The notes: a model not told the origin generated them from the sequence alone. Positions 1 to 11,484 are shown, counted from the first letter of the stretch. The stretch is 64,000 nt of DNA from Eleusine coracana subsp. coracana (GCA_032690845.1 CM064424.1:47071511-47135510); one strand, 5' to 3'. Numbers and translations are program-made.

Positions 1-411
1 CCCTCGGGCTTGTGTTGTATTAAAGAAAATGGCATACCAGTTAATATTCAAACTTACGCGGAAATATGCAGCAACGGCAAATTATATACTAGTTACTGTT
101 CTACGTGCTGAATGCCTCGTCAGGCCTTGGCAAACTTCAAACCGTAGTTGTTCGGCATCGGACCCGTGTAGCGCCCGGCTTTCCAGACTTGTCTTTCCGG
201 AGCATCGGACCATAGTTGTCCGACATCGAACCGTAGTTGTTCGGTTAGTTGCCGTAGTTGCCGTTTTAAAAATGTCAGGAATTAACTAAAGTAGCATCAT
301 CTTACCTTATTGAGCACGTAATGTTTTCATATGCTTGCCCTACTGACCTGTCGAACAGTGAACCGAACTGCACACCCCCACCGGGCAGCTACGGACGCGG
401 AGTAGAGCAAT

Positions 412-695
412 CAGGACGTAGCCCGATGGACCCCATGGGACGTAACCTGTCACGACTTTTTAAGACATAGCCCGAATGGCTCCTGGGGACATATCCTGGA
501 ATGACTTTTTAAGACGCAGCCCGAACTGCTCCTCGGGACATATCCCGGAATGACATTTTAAGACACAGCACGAATGGCTCCTCGGGACATCCCGGAATGA
601 CTTTTTAAGACGCGGCCCGAATGGCTCCTTAGGACATATCCCAGAATGACCTTTTAAGACGTAGCCTGAACGGCTCCTCGGGACATATCCTGGAA
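412..695. repeat. 49-bp tandem repeat in Gypsy 3' region
   Basis: Five clear units start near 453, 502, 551, 598 and 647, with a degenerate one at 412-452. Each has the form tgactttttaagac, then a variant of gcccgaatggctcct, then gggacatatcccggaa. Unit lengths are 49, 49, 47, 49 and 49 bp. The array lies between the integrase stop and the expected 3' LTR. Sequence at 1-411 is non-coding 3' region of the same element; repeated gtagttgtccg-like phrases occur at about 185-260, and I see no gene there. Confidence 0.9.
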
Positions 696-798
696 CACAC
701 TAACTAGGTGAAGCATGTCACCGAGAACATATATGTTCTATTCCCGCTTTAGATACACCAAAATAGTTATGACAACTATGGGAACGACCAGCTGCTCC

Positions 799-1944
799 TT
801 ATACATAGAAACGCTTCAAAGCATCAGCATTGTAGGTGTGTTGCATTAGGGAACTGTCCAATTCCAACAGATGATAGGCCCCCAGCCTGTTTGATCGGTC
901 TACAATGAAGGGACCCAGCCACTTGCTGCACAGCTTGCCGACGCTGATTGGGTTAGGGTTGCGCCGAAGGACTAGATCACCTAGTGCAAACTCCCTCGCG
1001 TGAACCTTCTGATTGCATGTCTTCTCGAAGGATGCGATGTATTTGTGAAGGTTGGCGACTGTTTGCATGCGTACTTCTTCCACCATTTCCTTTGCCACAT
1101 CATCTTCATTGGCATGAGGCCTGATTGTGCGCAGTGATCTAGCCCAAATCTCCTCCGGCGTGACCGCTTCGGCACCATACAATAGCCGAAAGGGAGAGAA
1201 ACCAGTGGACCTTGTAACAGTTGTTGTGATGGACGAGAGAACATTTGGCATCACTTCGACCCATTTTCCCTTTGGCAAGCCAATCAGAGAACGAGAAATC
1301 CCAGAGAACAAGTTACCATTCATTCGTTCCACCGCTCCATTGGCCCTCGGATTAATGACGGAAACTTCACACTTCTTCACTCCCAGGCTAAGGCAGTATT
1401 CTTTGAACTCGAGCCCCTCGAACTGCTTACCATTGTCCACAGTGAGCTCCAACGGAACCCCAAAGCAACAGACCACATTCTTCCAGAAAAATTTTCTGAT
1501 GTTTCCAGCTGTTATCTGAACCAGTGGCTCGGCCTCCACCCATTTGGAAAAATAATCTATAGCTACCACAGCAAACCGATAGCCCCCCGGAGTAGTAGGT
1601 AATGGTCCAACAATATCGATCCCCCAACGGGTGAGGGGCCAAATCGGAGGAATTCGTTGTAGGGCTGTGGCCGGTAGGTGAGATTGTCGGCCTATCCACT
1701 GACACCCCGCACACACCCGGACTAGGTCTTTGGCATCACGAACAGCTGTAGACCAATAGAACCCCTGGTGAAATGCTTTAGCCACCAAGGCCCTTGGAGC
1801 CAGATGTGAGGAACACAGCCCCTCATGGATTTCTCGTAACAACTTCTGTCCCTCTGGCCGGCTCAGACAACAAAGCAGAGGAGCGCAAACACCCCCCTTA
1901 TACAGAATGCTATCAACAATAGTGTATCCCCGACACCGATGCAA
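799..1944 (-). pseudogene. Gypsy integrase segment of polyprotein
   Basis: A 381-codon open stretch encodes the integrase that would insert element cDNA into the chromosome. The zinc-binding region shows HLAPRALVAKAFHQ and CAGCQ. The catalytic core shows WGIDIVGPLP (first Asp), TVDNGKQF (second Asp) and ANGAVERMNG (Glu), so the DDE triad is present. The C-terminal part ends with NADALKRFYV and a stop at 799. It is continuous by itself but joined upstream to RNase H sequence that is broken, so it would not be made as part of an intact polyprotein. The listed ATG at its start is not expected to be a real initiation codon. Confidence 0.92.
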
Positions 1945-1959
1945 TATTCTCTGTCACTC

Positions 1960-2490
1960 CTCCTTATCATCCGTAACATATCGTCCTTCAAGACATGCTC
2001 GAATGGGAGCCCTCCAATCTTCGGCCGTGATGGCAAACACCCTTCGACCTTTTACCTCCAGCGCAGTTGTTGATTCATTCATAACCTCATGAAGCACATC
2101 AACAGAACCGGACGCTGTCCGGCCGCAGCCTTGGCCAATGCATCTGCTTCTCCATTTTCAGTGCGGTGGATATTGCGAACCTCAAAGCCCAAGAAGTACT
2201 TATCCATCTCTCTTACTTTACTGATGTACCGAGCCATCTCTGGATCCCTAGCATGATACCCTTTTGCCAGCTGGGCTGAGGCCAACTAAGAATCGCTGTA
2301 GATAACCAAACTCCTAGCCCCCAATGCTCAAGCTTGCCGAAGGCCCAACAATATGCCTTTGTACTCTGTGGCATTGTTTGTTGTTTGGAAAGCCAACATG
2401 GCAAAGAACCGCATGGTTTGCCCCCCCCTCCCCGGGAGATGTTATGACTGCGGCACACCCCGCTTCGGAGGCCCCCCAAGCACCATCAGT
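1960..2490 (-). pseudogene. Gypsy RNase H segment, interrupted
   Basis: The RNase H domain, which removes the RNA strand during reverse transcription, is spread over two frames. At about 2490-2290 a segment resembling GCAAVITSPGEG and NATEYKGILLGL is seen. It continues at 2285-2079 with SAQLAKGYHARDPEMARY and NIHRTENGEADALAKAA. A TAG stop separates IYSDS from LASAQ near 2288, inside the domain. Downstream a link region to the integrase is also out of frame. The typical motifs of the domain (ATEY, SDS, ADALAK) identify it despite the decay. Confidence 0.85.
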
Positions 2491-2499
2491 GTGAACTGT

Positions 2500-4072
2500 C
2501 TAAACTGGATCCTCCGGCATATCCTGAGCTAGGTCTTCAGCTTCACCATGAGGGGTCCATTCGGCCACAAATTCTACCAACACTCCAGATTTGATGGCCT
2601 TGCGAGCAACGAAGGTGATGTTATATTGAGCCAACTCAGCCGCCCATTTCAACACCGCGCTAGAGGCCTTGCTATTTGCCAACACATCTCGCAGTGGATA
2701 TCTGGTAGGTATGGTGATAGGGTGATCATCGAAGTACAGCCGCAACTTACGTGAAGCCATGACCATAGCATACAACATCTTGTCCACCACAGTGTAGTTA
2801 CATCGTGATGTCGGTAACATTTCTGACATATAATACACTGGCAACTGCTGAAAAGTATCACTACCCTTTGGTGCTTCATAGACCAAAACCGTACTTACTG
2901 CCTTCGGCGCCGCAGCAATATATACCAACAGAGGAGCCTTCGGCGGGGGCGGTTTGAGGGTGGTGAGTTCAACAAGGTACTTTTTGAGCGCCTCGAATGC
3001 CAACTGTTGCTCCTCGCCCCATGTGAATGCCCGGGGACCGTGAAGCACCTCAAAGAAAAGTAAGCTCTTTTCAGCCAATCGTGAGATAAACCTGCTCAAC
3101 GCTACAACACGGCCAGTGAATTTTTGCAACTCCCAAATAGATGTTGGAGGCTGCATATCCATGATTGCCTTGATTTTGACCGGGTTCGGATTAATTCCCT
3201 CCTTCGACACCAGATACCCCAGTAACTTTCCTGAACGGACCCCGAACATGCACTTCGCCGGGTTTAGTCGCATCCCTACCCTCCGTAGGTTGGCAAATGT
3301 CTCTGCCTGGTCTTTCACATGGTCCGCCTCTTCGATGCTCTTGACAACAATATCGTCAATATAAGCTGCCGCATTGCGGCCCAACTGTGTCCCCAACGTA
3401 GCCTTAACAGTACGCGAGAAAGTAGCCCCAGCATTCTTCAGCCCGAAGGGCATTTGGTTGTAACAATAAGTCCCCCGTGGTATCTGAAATGCTGTCAAAG
3501 GTTGATCCTCTGTAGCCAACCAGACTTGATGAAACCCCGAGTAACCATCCAGAAAACTCATCCACCAACTGGTCTATGAGAGCTAGCGGCAAGTCATCCT
3601 TCGGGCAATGTTTGTTCAACGTTGTGAAGTCAATGCACATGCGCCACTGGCCATTTGGTTTCTTGACCAACACAGGGTTCGCGAGCTAGGTAGTTCTGTT
3701 AATGGGCGAAACGACATTTGAATCCAGCAATTTCTGCACCTTGGCCCTCAAGATGTTGGCCTTCTCCTCTGTCCAAACTCTGATTCGCTGCTTGATCGGA
3801 CGCACCTTCGGGTCGACGTCCAACCGATGCTCAGCAATTGACCTGTCGATACCGGGGAGATCTTTTGGCGACCATGCGAAGACATTCGTATTGTTTCTTA
3901 AGAATTGCATCAGTTGTGCCTCCACATCCTGTGATAACTCCCTACCAATCAGAACCGTTTCATCCGGTCGATCGGCACACAGAACAACTTCTTTGGTGCC
4001 TTCAACCGGAGTGACCTTGGGTACCCATTTGGGTGCTGCCGGTGGTCCGCTGCAAGACTCTTGTCCTAACAC
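2500..4072 (-). pseudogene. Gypsy reverse transcriptase, frameshifted
   Basis: The RT starts in the 4072-3686 frame (RPIKQRIRVWTEEKANILR). It continues after an in-frame stop with VKKPNGQWRMCIDF and LNKHCPKDD (3673-3570), then changes frame near 3565 to SFLDGYSGFHQVWLA, MPFGLKNAGATF and the catalytic AAYIDDIVVKS motif. A connection domain and the start of RNase H-like sequence (DKMLYAMVMASRKLRLYFDDH) follow to 2500. All main Gypsy RT motifs are present, but at least one stop and one frameshift break the chain. Confidence 0.92.
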
Positions 4073-4830
4073 TCTTCGGCTATAACATAGATGTGATGCT
4101 GTCCCGGTGATGACCCAAACTCCAGCCTCTGGGCCTCAACTTGATCCCCATACACCGTGATGACACCCTCTGGTCCGGGCATCTTCATACACAGGTATTC
4201 ATGGTGAAGCACTGCCAGGAATTTATTGATAACCCTCCGGCCCAACAGAGCATTATAAGGATAGTTCATCTCCACCATGTCAAACCGAATGTCCTCCGTC
4301 TGGTGCCCCCCTAAGCCAGAGAACGACACTTTCAGCACAATACTGCCTATCGCATGAATGGGTTCTCCCCCAAACCCTTGTAGCGGAACTGAAGAAGCCT
4401 GTAGGTCGGACCTGCCATACCCCATTTTTTCAAGAGTACTCTAGAGAATGACATCGGCCGAACTCCCTCCATCAAGCAATACTTTGCGTACATCGAAACC
4501 ATTGATATTGACTGCCATTACGAAGGCATCATTATGTGGAAATATCATCGGCCTCAAATCAGCCGCTGAGAAAGAAATTGGCGTGTCCATCCAAGGAGTA
4601 ACCCCGACCGGAGGGTATGCAGCCACATGATTCACCTGCCGCAAGTACTCTCGGCGCTGCCTCTTAGAGGGGAACTCATGCCCCGAACCACTAGTGATAG
4701 CAAAGATCGTGCCCCGAGATGCCCCCGGATTCTGAATGTGCTGTATGGGTGGCGCTCTTTCGGCATGGTCGTCCGGTTTCAGCTGTGGTGGAAGCGGTAA
4801 TTGCTCCATCGGAGGAGCCGGAAGCGTGAG
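4066..4830 (-). pseudogene. Gypsy aspartic protease region
   Basis: The region encodes the element protease that cuts the polyprotein. The active-site loop is seen as VRKVLLDGGSSADVI around 4450-4490; DGGSS replaces the retroviral DTG, as is common in plant Gypsy elements. A stop codon just after it (near 4440) separates this half from the next open stretch, which has NYPYNALLGRRVINKFLAV typical of the second half of the domain (4425-4066). The broken frame means the domain is not functional here. Confidence 0.85.
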
Positions 4831-6417
4831 CTGGGGCGGAGGGGGTGGTAACGCAACTACTTGCGACGGTGGGGCAGGATGATGGTACTGTAGAAATGGC
4901 GCCTAGAGAAAATGCGGGGGAGTGGGGTAAAAGGCAGTAGGATGTGTGTATTGAGTATGCATCACCGGCTTAGTGCGCTCAGCCTCTCACCGCACTCTAG
5001 CATCGGACAACGCCTTGATATCGGGGCAGTAATTGGAGCTGTGGGTGCACCCTGGGTCATGAAATGCGCAGTAAAAAAGTTGATCCGGCCGGGGCTGCCT
5101 TGGTCCCGGACGCGGCGACGGCGGCCGAGGGCATCTGGGTGCTAACTCCGAGCCCCCCCCCCCTTGCTGGACATTGAAGACCTCACGCCATGTAAAGTTG
5201 CGGCCTACTCCACCTTGACTCGGACGCCAACCTCCGGTATTCAGATTTTGCCCCCGCCCCATCATCGCACCCGAGCGCACCTTTCGACGCTCTTCCTCTT
5301 CGTCCTCCTCTACCCGTACCTGTCCTTCCAAGATGCTCAGCAACTGATCCAGAGTCTGGGGTTGCTTTACCCGGATAGCACTTCTGGCTGCTCCCATCCG
5401 GAGCCCCTTTGCAACAGACTCGATCACTGTGGCATCATGTATGTCGGATACCTAGAATTTCAAGTGTATGAACCTCCGAGTATAGTTGGCCAGCGTTTCA
5501 CCATCTCTCTGCACACAAGCAGCCAGATCTCAAGCTCCCATAGGCTTGGCATGATTTCCCCTGAAGTGCACCGAGACTCCCTCTTTAAGTTGCGCCCATG
5601 ACCGAATGCTCCCCGGTGATAGCTTAGCGTACCAGGTACCTGTTATTCCTTCCAATGCTAACGGGAAAGCCTTTGCCTTTACTGCATCATTCCCTCCGGC
5701 TGACTCCACAGCCGTCTCATACGTCATGAAAAACTCTTTAGCATTTGAAGTCCCTGCAAACGTTAGAAGCTGGATCGAAGCCAATCTCGCGGGCCACTGC
5801 ACTGCCTGTAATTTGGCTGCCAAGGGAGAATTGGGATCCGCTAGCAGCGCCGGATGAAGGCTTCCAGTGGAATGTGCCCTTACCCCTTCTTCACGAAATT
5901 CCACATACCCCGGAGCCCGCTCCGTAGAGATCCCGCCTCTCCAAAGGATCTCCAACTGTCTGCTCAGCTGCTCCTGCCGCCTATTGGCCGCTTCAATTCC
6001 CTGGTTATAACCAGCCTCCTGCTGTGCTAGATTTTGCAGAGCCTATGCCCGCAGCATCTATTCTTCGGCTACCATTTTTTGCCTTTCAACTTCCTGTTCC
6101 ATCAACCTTACGTTCTCCTCCTTCCGTAGTGCATCCTCTTGCTGCTTCCTGATACACTCCTCCACTATCCGACCAGCATATTCTGCCTCCTCCTACGTGA
6201 GCTACCCACCGGCAGTCTCTCCCTCGGCCACAACCTCTTGCCCACCTTCGTTGACCTTGTCGGATGCCTCTTCAACAAGGCCTTCAGGTCCTTCCCGAAG
6301 CGGGCACGCCCCAGCCGTGGCCGACATTTCCGGGCGGACGACCTCCACTGCCGCCCTACTCCGGGTTGTTGCCTGCTGCGACAAGACCAAAGCGAGTGGT
6401 CTCTTTCCCCCTGCCAT
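4830..6417 (-). pseudogene. Gypsy gag, with several stops
   Basis: Gag would form the cytoplasmic particle that packages element RNA. The likely start is the ATG at 6417 (MAGGKRPLAL), 24 bases after the PBS. In-frame stops follow near 6197 and 6060-6045, in a glutamate/glutamine-rich coiled-coil stretch (EECIRKQQEDALRKEE). The capsid-like domain is clear at 5955-5530 (PARLASIQLLTFAGTSNAKE, GTWYAKLSPGSI, SWAQLKEG). The nucleocapsid part at 5427-4987 has a basic, glycine-rich stretch and an altered zinc knuckle, CAFHDPGCTHSSNYC. Frame changes separate these parts. The proline-rich tail to 4830 is also interrupted. Confidence 0.85.
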
Positions 6418-6440
6418 GCCTACGTGCTTTGTTGTTCAAC

Positions 6441-6458
6441 TCCCCATGGTCGGCGCCA
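6441..6458 (-). other. Primer-binding site of the left Gypsy element
   Basis: On the minus strand the sequence TGGCGCCGACCATGGGGA begins two bases after the LTR end. It has the TGGCGCC start usual for priming by a tRNA ending in GGCGCCA, which fixes the LTR boundary at 6461. Confidence 0.8.
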
Positions 6459-6460
6459 GC

Positions 6461-7017
6461 TGTTTGTGGTTATAAGTCCAGAACAAACAATTGATGGGCT
6501 AGCCGAGGGCTGGACTGGTCGAAGGTCCCTCGGACAAGCTAAGACAGGAAGGAACAAAGCCAAGCTACAACGCTAGTGCCGAAGGGCTCATACTGGTGCC
6601 CTTCAGCTAATGAAATCTGTATTATCTGGTTAGAATCATACAGGAAGGTTCTGGTGGCAGAGGCACGTCTTGTCCCGCTCAGAGGTGCAGGTGAGCACTC
6701 TGGCAGAGGCACGTCTGGCAGAGGCACGCTCACCTACCCTCTAGGCATGTTTACATATTTGCCCCGGACCTTACATTACACATCTTACAACTTGACCTAA
6801 GGGTATTCTAGTACTTCAATCTTCCTCTGGTACATCCCCCCCCCCCCCCCAACTGTCATCCTCTAGCGTCTGCGCCCGGGGCCCGCCATGCCGTACGGCC
6901 TTCGGCCGTACCGGCCTTCGGACACCTGTTGGGCCGCCAGTCTAGCTGGACCTTGCTTATTATTGCTGGGCTGTCTTCTGGGCTTAGGGAGACTATGGGG
7001 TGGGCATTCCCCCAACA
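6461..7017 (-). repeat. 5' LTR of the left Gypsy element
   Basis: The 557-bp LTR begins with TGTTGGGGGAATGCC on the minus strand (right end at 7017) and ends ACAAACA next to the PBS. It is bounded by TG and CA. A run of C at about 6837-6850 and duplicated ggcagaggcacgt phrases (6655-6730) lie inside it. The matching LTR is outside the window. Confidence 0.82.
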
Positions 7018-7460
7018 AGGTTAGTGCAAGTCAATTAAGCAATGCTTTGGATACTAACCCTTCTTTCTCTAGTGCTTGTCTTATGACTACCACCAGGGTC
7101 AACTACAAGAGTGGAGGTATTCATTGGACTCTTGACAGTGGTTGCGCCCAACATATGACTGGGAAGCCAACCATGTTCACCAATGGTCAACTTTGTAACA
7201 TGGGACTCAAGCGCACATTTGATGAGGATGGTGCAATGTTTGAGAATGCAAAGAAAGGGCTAGTATTTCATGAAGTGAACATTGGAGATGAACCAACGAG
7301 CAAACCTTTGAGGAACATGCCTGTGGGCGAGGTCTTACTCCATGATAGTGATATTGATGAGCCCTCTACTCTATCACCTCACCAACCTCATCCTCCGAGG
7401 TACAAAACCCCACTCAAGATGCTAATGACACACCTTCCACATCCTCCCATGATTCTATGA
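7018..7460 (+). pseudogene. Copia protease remnant joined to integrase-RT linker
   Basis: The open stretch after the LTR reads SGGIHWTLDSGCAQHMTG, which is the DSG active-site region of a Copia protease with the following HMTG motif. Within about 20 residues it jumps to KRTFDEDGAMFENAKKG and GEVLLHDSDIDEPSTLSP, which resemble the acidic, proline/serine-rich linker between integrase and RT in SIRE-like Copia elements. The integrase itself is missing, so this looks like an internal deletion. The 5' side is cut by the Gypsy LTR ending at 7017. Confidence 0.7.
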
Positions 7461-8494
7461 GAGTGCATCCACCTAGCAATGAGGAAAATGAAGAGAGAAG
7501 TGAGCCACAACCCTCTCCACATACTTCACCTCAAGCTACTTCCCAAGGCTCTACATATAACATCCCCACATCCACTCCAAGCTCTAGTTCTAAGACAAGA
7601 AAGCATATGAGTGATTCCCCCACCTCATTGCAAATTCAAGACACTCATATCTCAAGAGAGCAAGCAATCCATGATGCACAAGATGCCTCACCTAGACCTC
7701 CTCCCACTCAAGAAGGAGACCCCAAAGCCAAGTACAGGAAGAAGAGGTACTTCAACAGAGAAAAGGGCAAAGGAAAAGACCTCGAGAAGAAGTTCTCATG
7801 CAAGGCTCTTGTTGGGGAGTGGACAAGCGACAACTCAAGTGAAGCATCCTCCTCTTTAAGTGATGATGATGAAGTGTCCGGCCTAGCCATGATCAAGACC
7901 ACACTTCCACGAGTTCTTCCTCCACCTCTCATGTGCCTCATGGCCATGAGCCAAATTGGGAAGAGTGAGGATGAGTGCAGCGACGACAGCGATGTTGAGG
8001 AGCCCTCCTGCACCGAGCTTTGGAGTATGCTTGAGCAAGCCCGTGACATCGCCGTCAAGAAATCCAAAATGTTGGATGTGGAATATCATAAGCTCAAGGA
8101 AGAGAGGAAGATGGTGATGGACGGCTTCGAGAGGCTCACACGTGGTAGAGCCATCCACAAGGAGACTCTTGGGAGGAACCTTGTGAACAATGTCTCCCAC
8201 CGCGGATTTGGCTCATATCCTGCCATCATCAACATCATCAGGATGAGTGACTCCATCCCCGCATGGATCAAACCCCTTCTCGCCGACGACTACTATTGCG
8301 AGAGGTGTTGCAAGGATGGCCACACCATCAAGGATATCAAGGATTTCCCTATGGTGATAAGTTCCATTATTTTACCTAATGCTAACTTGTTCTATGAGAA
8401 CACCCATTTTAAGATTTTTAGGGACAAGGATGGCAAGGTGAAAGCAAAGGCTTTCGGACCACCAAACAAGAAGAGAAAGGTCAAGATCTTATAG
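7457..8494 (+). pseudogene. Copia linker-gag chimeric ORF, 345 codons
   Basis: An uninterrupted frame begins with linker-like sequence (SREQAIHDAQDASPRPPP, about residues 65-85). It then passes into what looks like the C-terminal half of a SIRE-type Copia gag: KKRYFNREKGKGKDLEKK, ALVGEWTSDNSSEASSS, an acidic serine stretch, PPPLMCLMAMS, a probable coiled coil (about residues 185-225) and a cysteine cluster CERCCKDGHTIKD. Gag normally precedes protease and integrase, so the order is reversed. Downstream in another frame YKWVPKNKT (about 8535-8560) resembles the pre-protease end of gag. This is not a normal element gene; assignment to Copia is by motif only. Confidence 0.6.
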
Positions 8495-9799
8495 GTGCCT
8501 AAGTGCATTGTTGATCTTGAGAGGTCAACGAAGTACAAGTGGGTGCCCAAGAACAAGACCTAGATGATGGTGGTGGTGGTGGACTGGGAGTTTACTTGAA
8601 GATCAAGTGAAGTCTACCACAATTGACATGGACCTCAACGACATATCTACTCATGAGGGAGGTATTCGTGTTTGTTCTTGGTAGTTGTAGTGTTTCTTTC
8701 TTTTCTTATATTGCATGGTAATTAAGACTCCTTTGTGACTAGAATGTTTTGCATCCATGCATGTGTATAAGCAAGAAACACATAAAAAATTAGTCAATCT
8801 CTAACCCATCCAAGATAGCTATAAGCAAGGGGGAGTGCTTGAGATGGTGGTTTGGCTTCTCGCAAGGCAAGGGTATGGCTTATAGTGAGTAAGCTTGGGA
8901 GGGGTTCAAACTTGACATTGTTAGGTTTCCTTTGTGTCTTGTTTAATATTGCCTGCATTCACATGGCATGTTTGCTTTCATTGCATATGTAAATGCTTGT
9001 TGCATGCATCGTATAGGAAACACAAAGGAGGCTTGTTACATTTGGAGAAGTTTGTGCCTCATGATCTATATGAGATTACATCTCCATAAATGTGACCAAG
9101 GGAAAGGATTGTTCTTCATGCCATTGAGTCATGTTCAAATGAGCTCCAATGTTAAATCTACTCGCGCGGCTCAAAGACAAGTGACTCATACATTCCCATC
9201 ACACAAATGACTAACCATTGCTTCTTGAAGAAATATTTTGTTGAGTCATGTGTGTAGGGGGAGCTATGGTGAAACACCATCATGACCAAGGAGGAGCACC
9301 ATAAAAGGGGGAGTTTCCTAACTCTTGCCATTTATTATTTGCTCCTTGGTTCTCTTGCGTTTTGTCTTTGGCTTGTTTTGGTGATAGGTGACAAAGGGGG
9401 AGAAGGAACATGAAGATCCAAAAGCCAAGTCTAGATTGATAACACAAAGGGTGAGAAGAACATGAAGATCTAAAAGCCAAGTCAAGAAGAACATGAAGAT
9501 CAAAAGAAGATGAACAAAATAAGATGAATATGGAGAACATGAAGATGATCAAGACAATGGTGCATGTTCACTTGGAGTACATATAAAGATCTACACCAAC
9601 ATGGAGGAGAACAACAATGGTGCATGTCTACAATAACAATGAACATCTACACCGACATGAACATCTACGTCCATGGTGTGTGTCTACATCAACAAGATCG
9701 ACACCATCATGGGTGCAAAATTCAACTCAAGCTCAATATCTAGTGCGCTACGTATTTGGGTAGTTCTCCCTCAACATCAAGCACATTCAGGAATGAGGA
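8495..9799 (+). other. Non-coding Copia-like 3' sequence with purine tracts
   Basis: No convincing gene. Four purine-rich aagggggag-like tracts, near 8826, 9257, 9306 and 9396, resemble the polypurine tracts of Copia elements. Between 9405 and 9545 a short phrase agaacatgaagat recurs five times, giving a locally repetitive stretch. At 9560-9720 phrases of the type atctacaccaacatg recur. The left arm of the inverted repeat starts at about 9800. Confidence 0.5.
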
Positions 9800-10870
9800 T
9801 TTATATGAATGACAAATATGAAATATGACTAATGTCTACACGAGTGTTGTGCGTGTAGGAAACCTTATCTATCTTATGATGATCATTGATGGTTTCCTTG
9901 GTGGTTGATGACAATGACCACAAGCTTGGAGGCTTGATGAGCTTGATGGAGTCCAAGGGTTGATGGAGATGGATCAAAGCGGAGAACAAGCTATGGTGCA
10001 AGTGTTTGGAACACTTGACTAGTTGTTAGGGCTTTGAGTCTATAGGAAAAACCGGATTATCTAGGGGGTATAGGTCATTCTCTTAGGTCATGTCTAGTCG
10101 GTGATGTGTAAGGTTGCTCGGTGAAATAACAGGCACTAGGTGACAGTGGAGAAGCCAAGGAGCTGTTTGGAGAAGCCGGGAAACAAAGTCAAGCAAGGAC
10201 GACAAGTTTTGGGTTCTGGACATAGAGACCGGACAGAGGGGTCAGTGAGACCGGAGTGTACGGTCACTATGTGAAGTTGTCTGGGGCTTCCAGCGAGCAG
10301 CAAGGAAACTGTCTGTGCCTGGGAGCTGTAGAGATCGGATGGTCCGGTTTACAGATCGGACGGTCCGGTCTGTGTGGCTCCACACAGAGTTGCGAGGAAG
10401 TATTGCGTGAAGGCTCTTGGACTGGAGAGAGAAACGAACCAGATAGTCCGGTACACTGACTGGACTGTCCGATCAGTACAGGTTTTCAGCAGGGCAGAGC
10501 CGTTGGATCTCGGGATTACAGTGACCGGACGGTCCGGTCGGGCAGTGACCGGATTGTCCGGTTAGTATGGAGGAAACAGCGGACAGAGAGCAACAGCTCT
10601 GGAGGAGTCGACCGGTGGAGATCGAACTATTTGGTCTGGACAATGACCGGATTGTCTGGTCAGTACATCCAGAAGGCTGTTTCATGGAGCAACGACTAGT
10701 TTGAGGTTGGAGGCCTATATAAACTCGTTGTTGGGGTCTTGGAGACTGCCTTTGGCCATCGGGATTGCTGGGAGCATCTATTGGGAGCCAAAGGGCCAAG
10801 AGAGGAGCACTAGGAGAGGATGCTGGATATCTTGAGAGTGCTAGTGAGAGTAACATTAGCATTGATGCAC
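9800..10870 (+). repeat. Left arm of a ~1 kb inverted repeat
   Basis: This stretch matches, in reverse complement, 10871-11021 plus 14888-15720. Matched landmarks include atgaccacaagc, ggagtccaagggttgatg, ggtcatgtctagtc, gtcaagcaaggacgac, the TATA-like cctatataaac (10714-10724) and gttgttggggtctt. The arm holds many half-palindromes of the form accggacngtccggt (10330-10660). The TATA box suggests the arm is LTR-derived, with transcription towards the centre of the repeat; that is inference. The arms meet almost without a spacer at 10870. Confidence 0.87.
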
Positions 10871-11021
10871 CTTAGATGTGCAAGATGCTCAAGTTACTCT
10901 CCACTGGCACTCTCAAAATATGCAATATCTCCTCCTAGTACTCTCCTCTTTTTCTCTTGGACCTTACCAAATGCTCTCAGGTATTCCACTAGCCAGGAGA
11001 GGTCACAAAGACCCCAACAAC
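10871..11021 (-). repeat. Inner part of right inverted-repeat arm
   Basis: The reverse complement (gttgttggggtctttgtg, aggagagtactaggagg, ttttgagagtgcc, gagagtaac) matches 10723-10870. It ends in acaac at 11017-11021, where the LTR retrotransposon inserted. The rest of the arm resumes at 14888. Confidence 0.85.
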
Positions 11022-11464
11022 TGTCGATGATACATACCATCAGGGTACCTCATAGATAAGGAAAGCAAAGTAGACTCCTACTAGGATAAGAACAGTAGAC
11101 CGACTAGGACTCCGCCATGTAACTCTGTCCCCCCGAATATATAAGGAGGGGTAGGGGTCTTCCTCAAGGGACAAGTCCTCAATTAGATAGATCCCACAAC
11201 GGGACATAGATTAGACAAGCACAATTAGACACAACTAGACACCCTCGTCTAGGTCTACCCTCGTCTAGATCTATGATCTAGACATATCAATACAAATACC
11301 ACAGAACACAGGACGTAGGGTTATTATCCTTCGGGAGGCCCGAACCTGTATAAATCGGTGTCTTGTGTTACCATCGTCTCTCGATCTCACGCATACCCCC
11401 TTCCTACATATAAATCCTCATAGATAAACTACCCTATGTCTATTGCCAAGATTAACTCTCGACA
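11022..11464 (+). repeat. 5' LTR
   Basis: 443 bp, beginning tgtcgatgatacat and ending ctctcgaca. A TATA-like tatataag at 11138-11145 is the likely promoter. By eye it differs from the second LTR at about 23 positions (roughly 5%), with no net length change. Confidence 0.92.
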
Positions 11465-11466
11465 GT

Positions 11467-11484
11467 TGGCGCACTACGAAGGGG
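11467..11484 (+). other. Primer-binding site
   Basis: The sequence tggcgcactacgaagggg begins two bases after the LTR end, as expected for a tRNA primer site. The precise tRNA was not determined. Confidence 0.65.

Larger units (their letters stand above)
1..7017 (-). mobile_element. Ty3/Gypsy LTR retrotransposon, 3' LTR cut off by window edge
   Basis: Read on the minus strand, the order is LTR (6461-7017), primer-binding site, gag, protease, reverse transcriptase, RNase H, integrase (ending at 799), then a non-coding 3' region with tandem repeats. Protease-RT-RNase H-integrase is the Ty3/Gypsy order. No copy of the 6461-7017 LTR is visible between 1 and 790, so the 3' LTR must lie outside the window. 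The coding region has several stops and frame changes, so this copy cannot encode a working polyprotein. The PBS beginning TGGCGCC and the repeat-bearing 3' region suggest the Tat branch; that assignment is inference. Confidence 0.93.
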
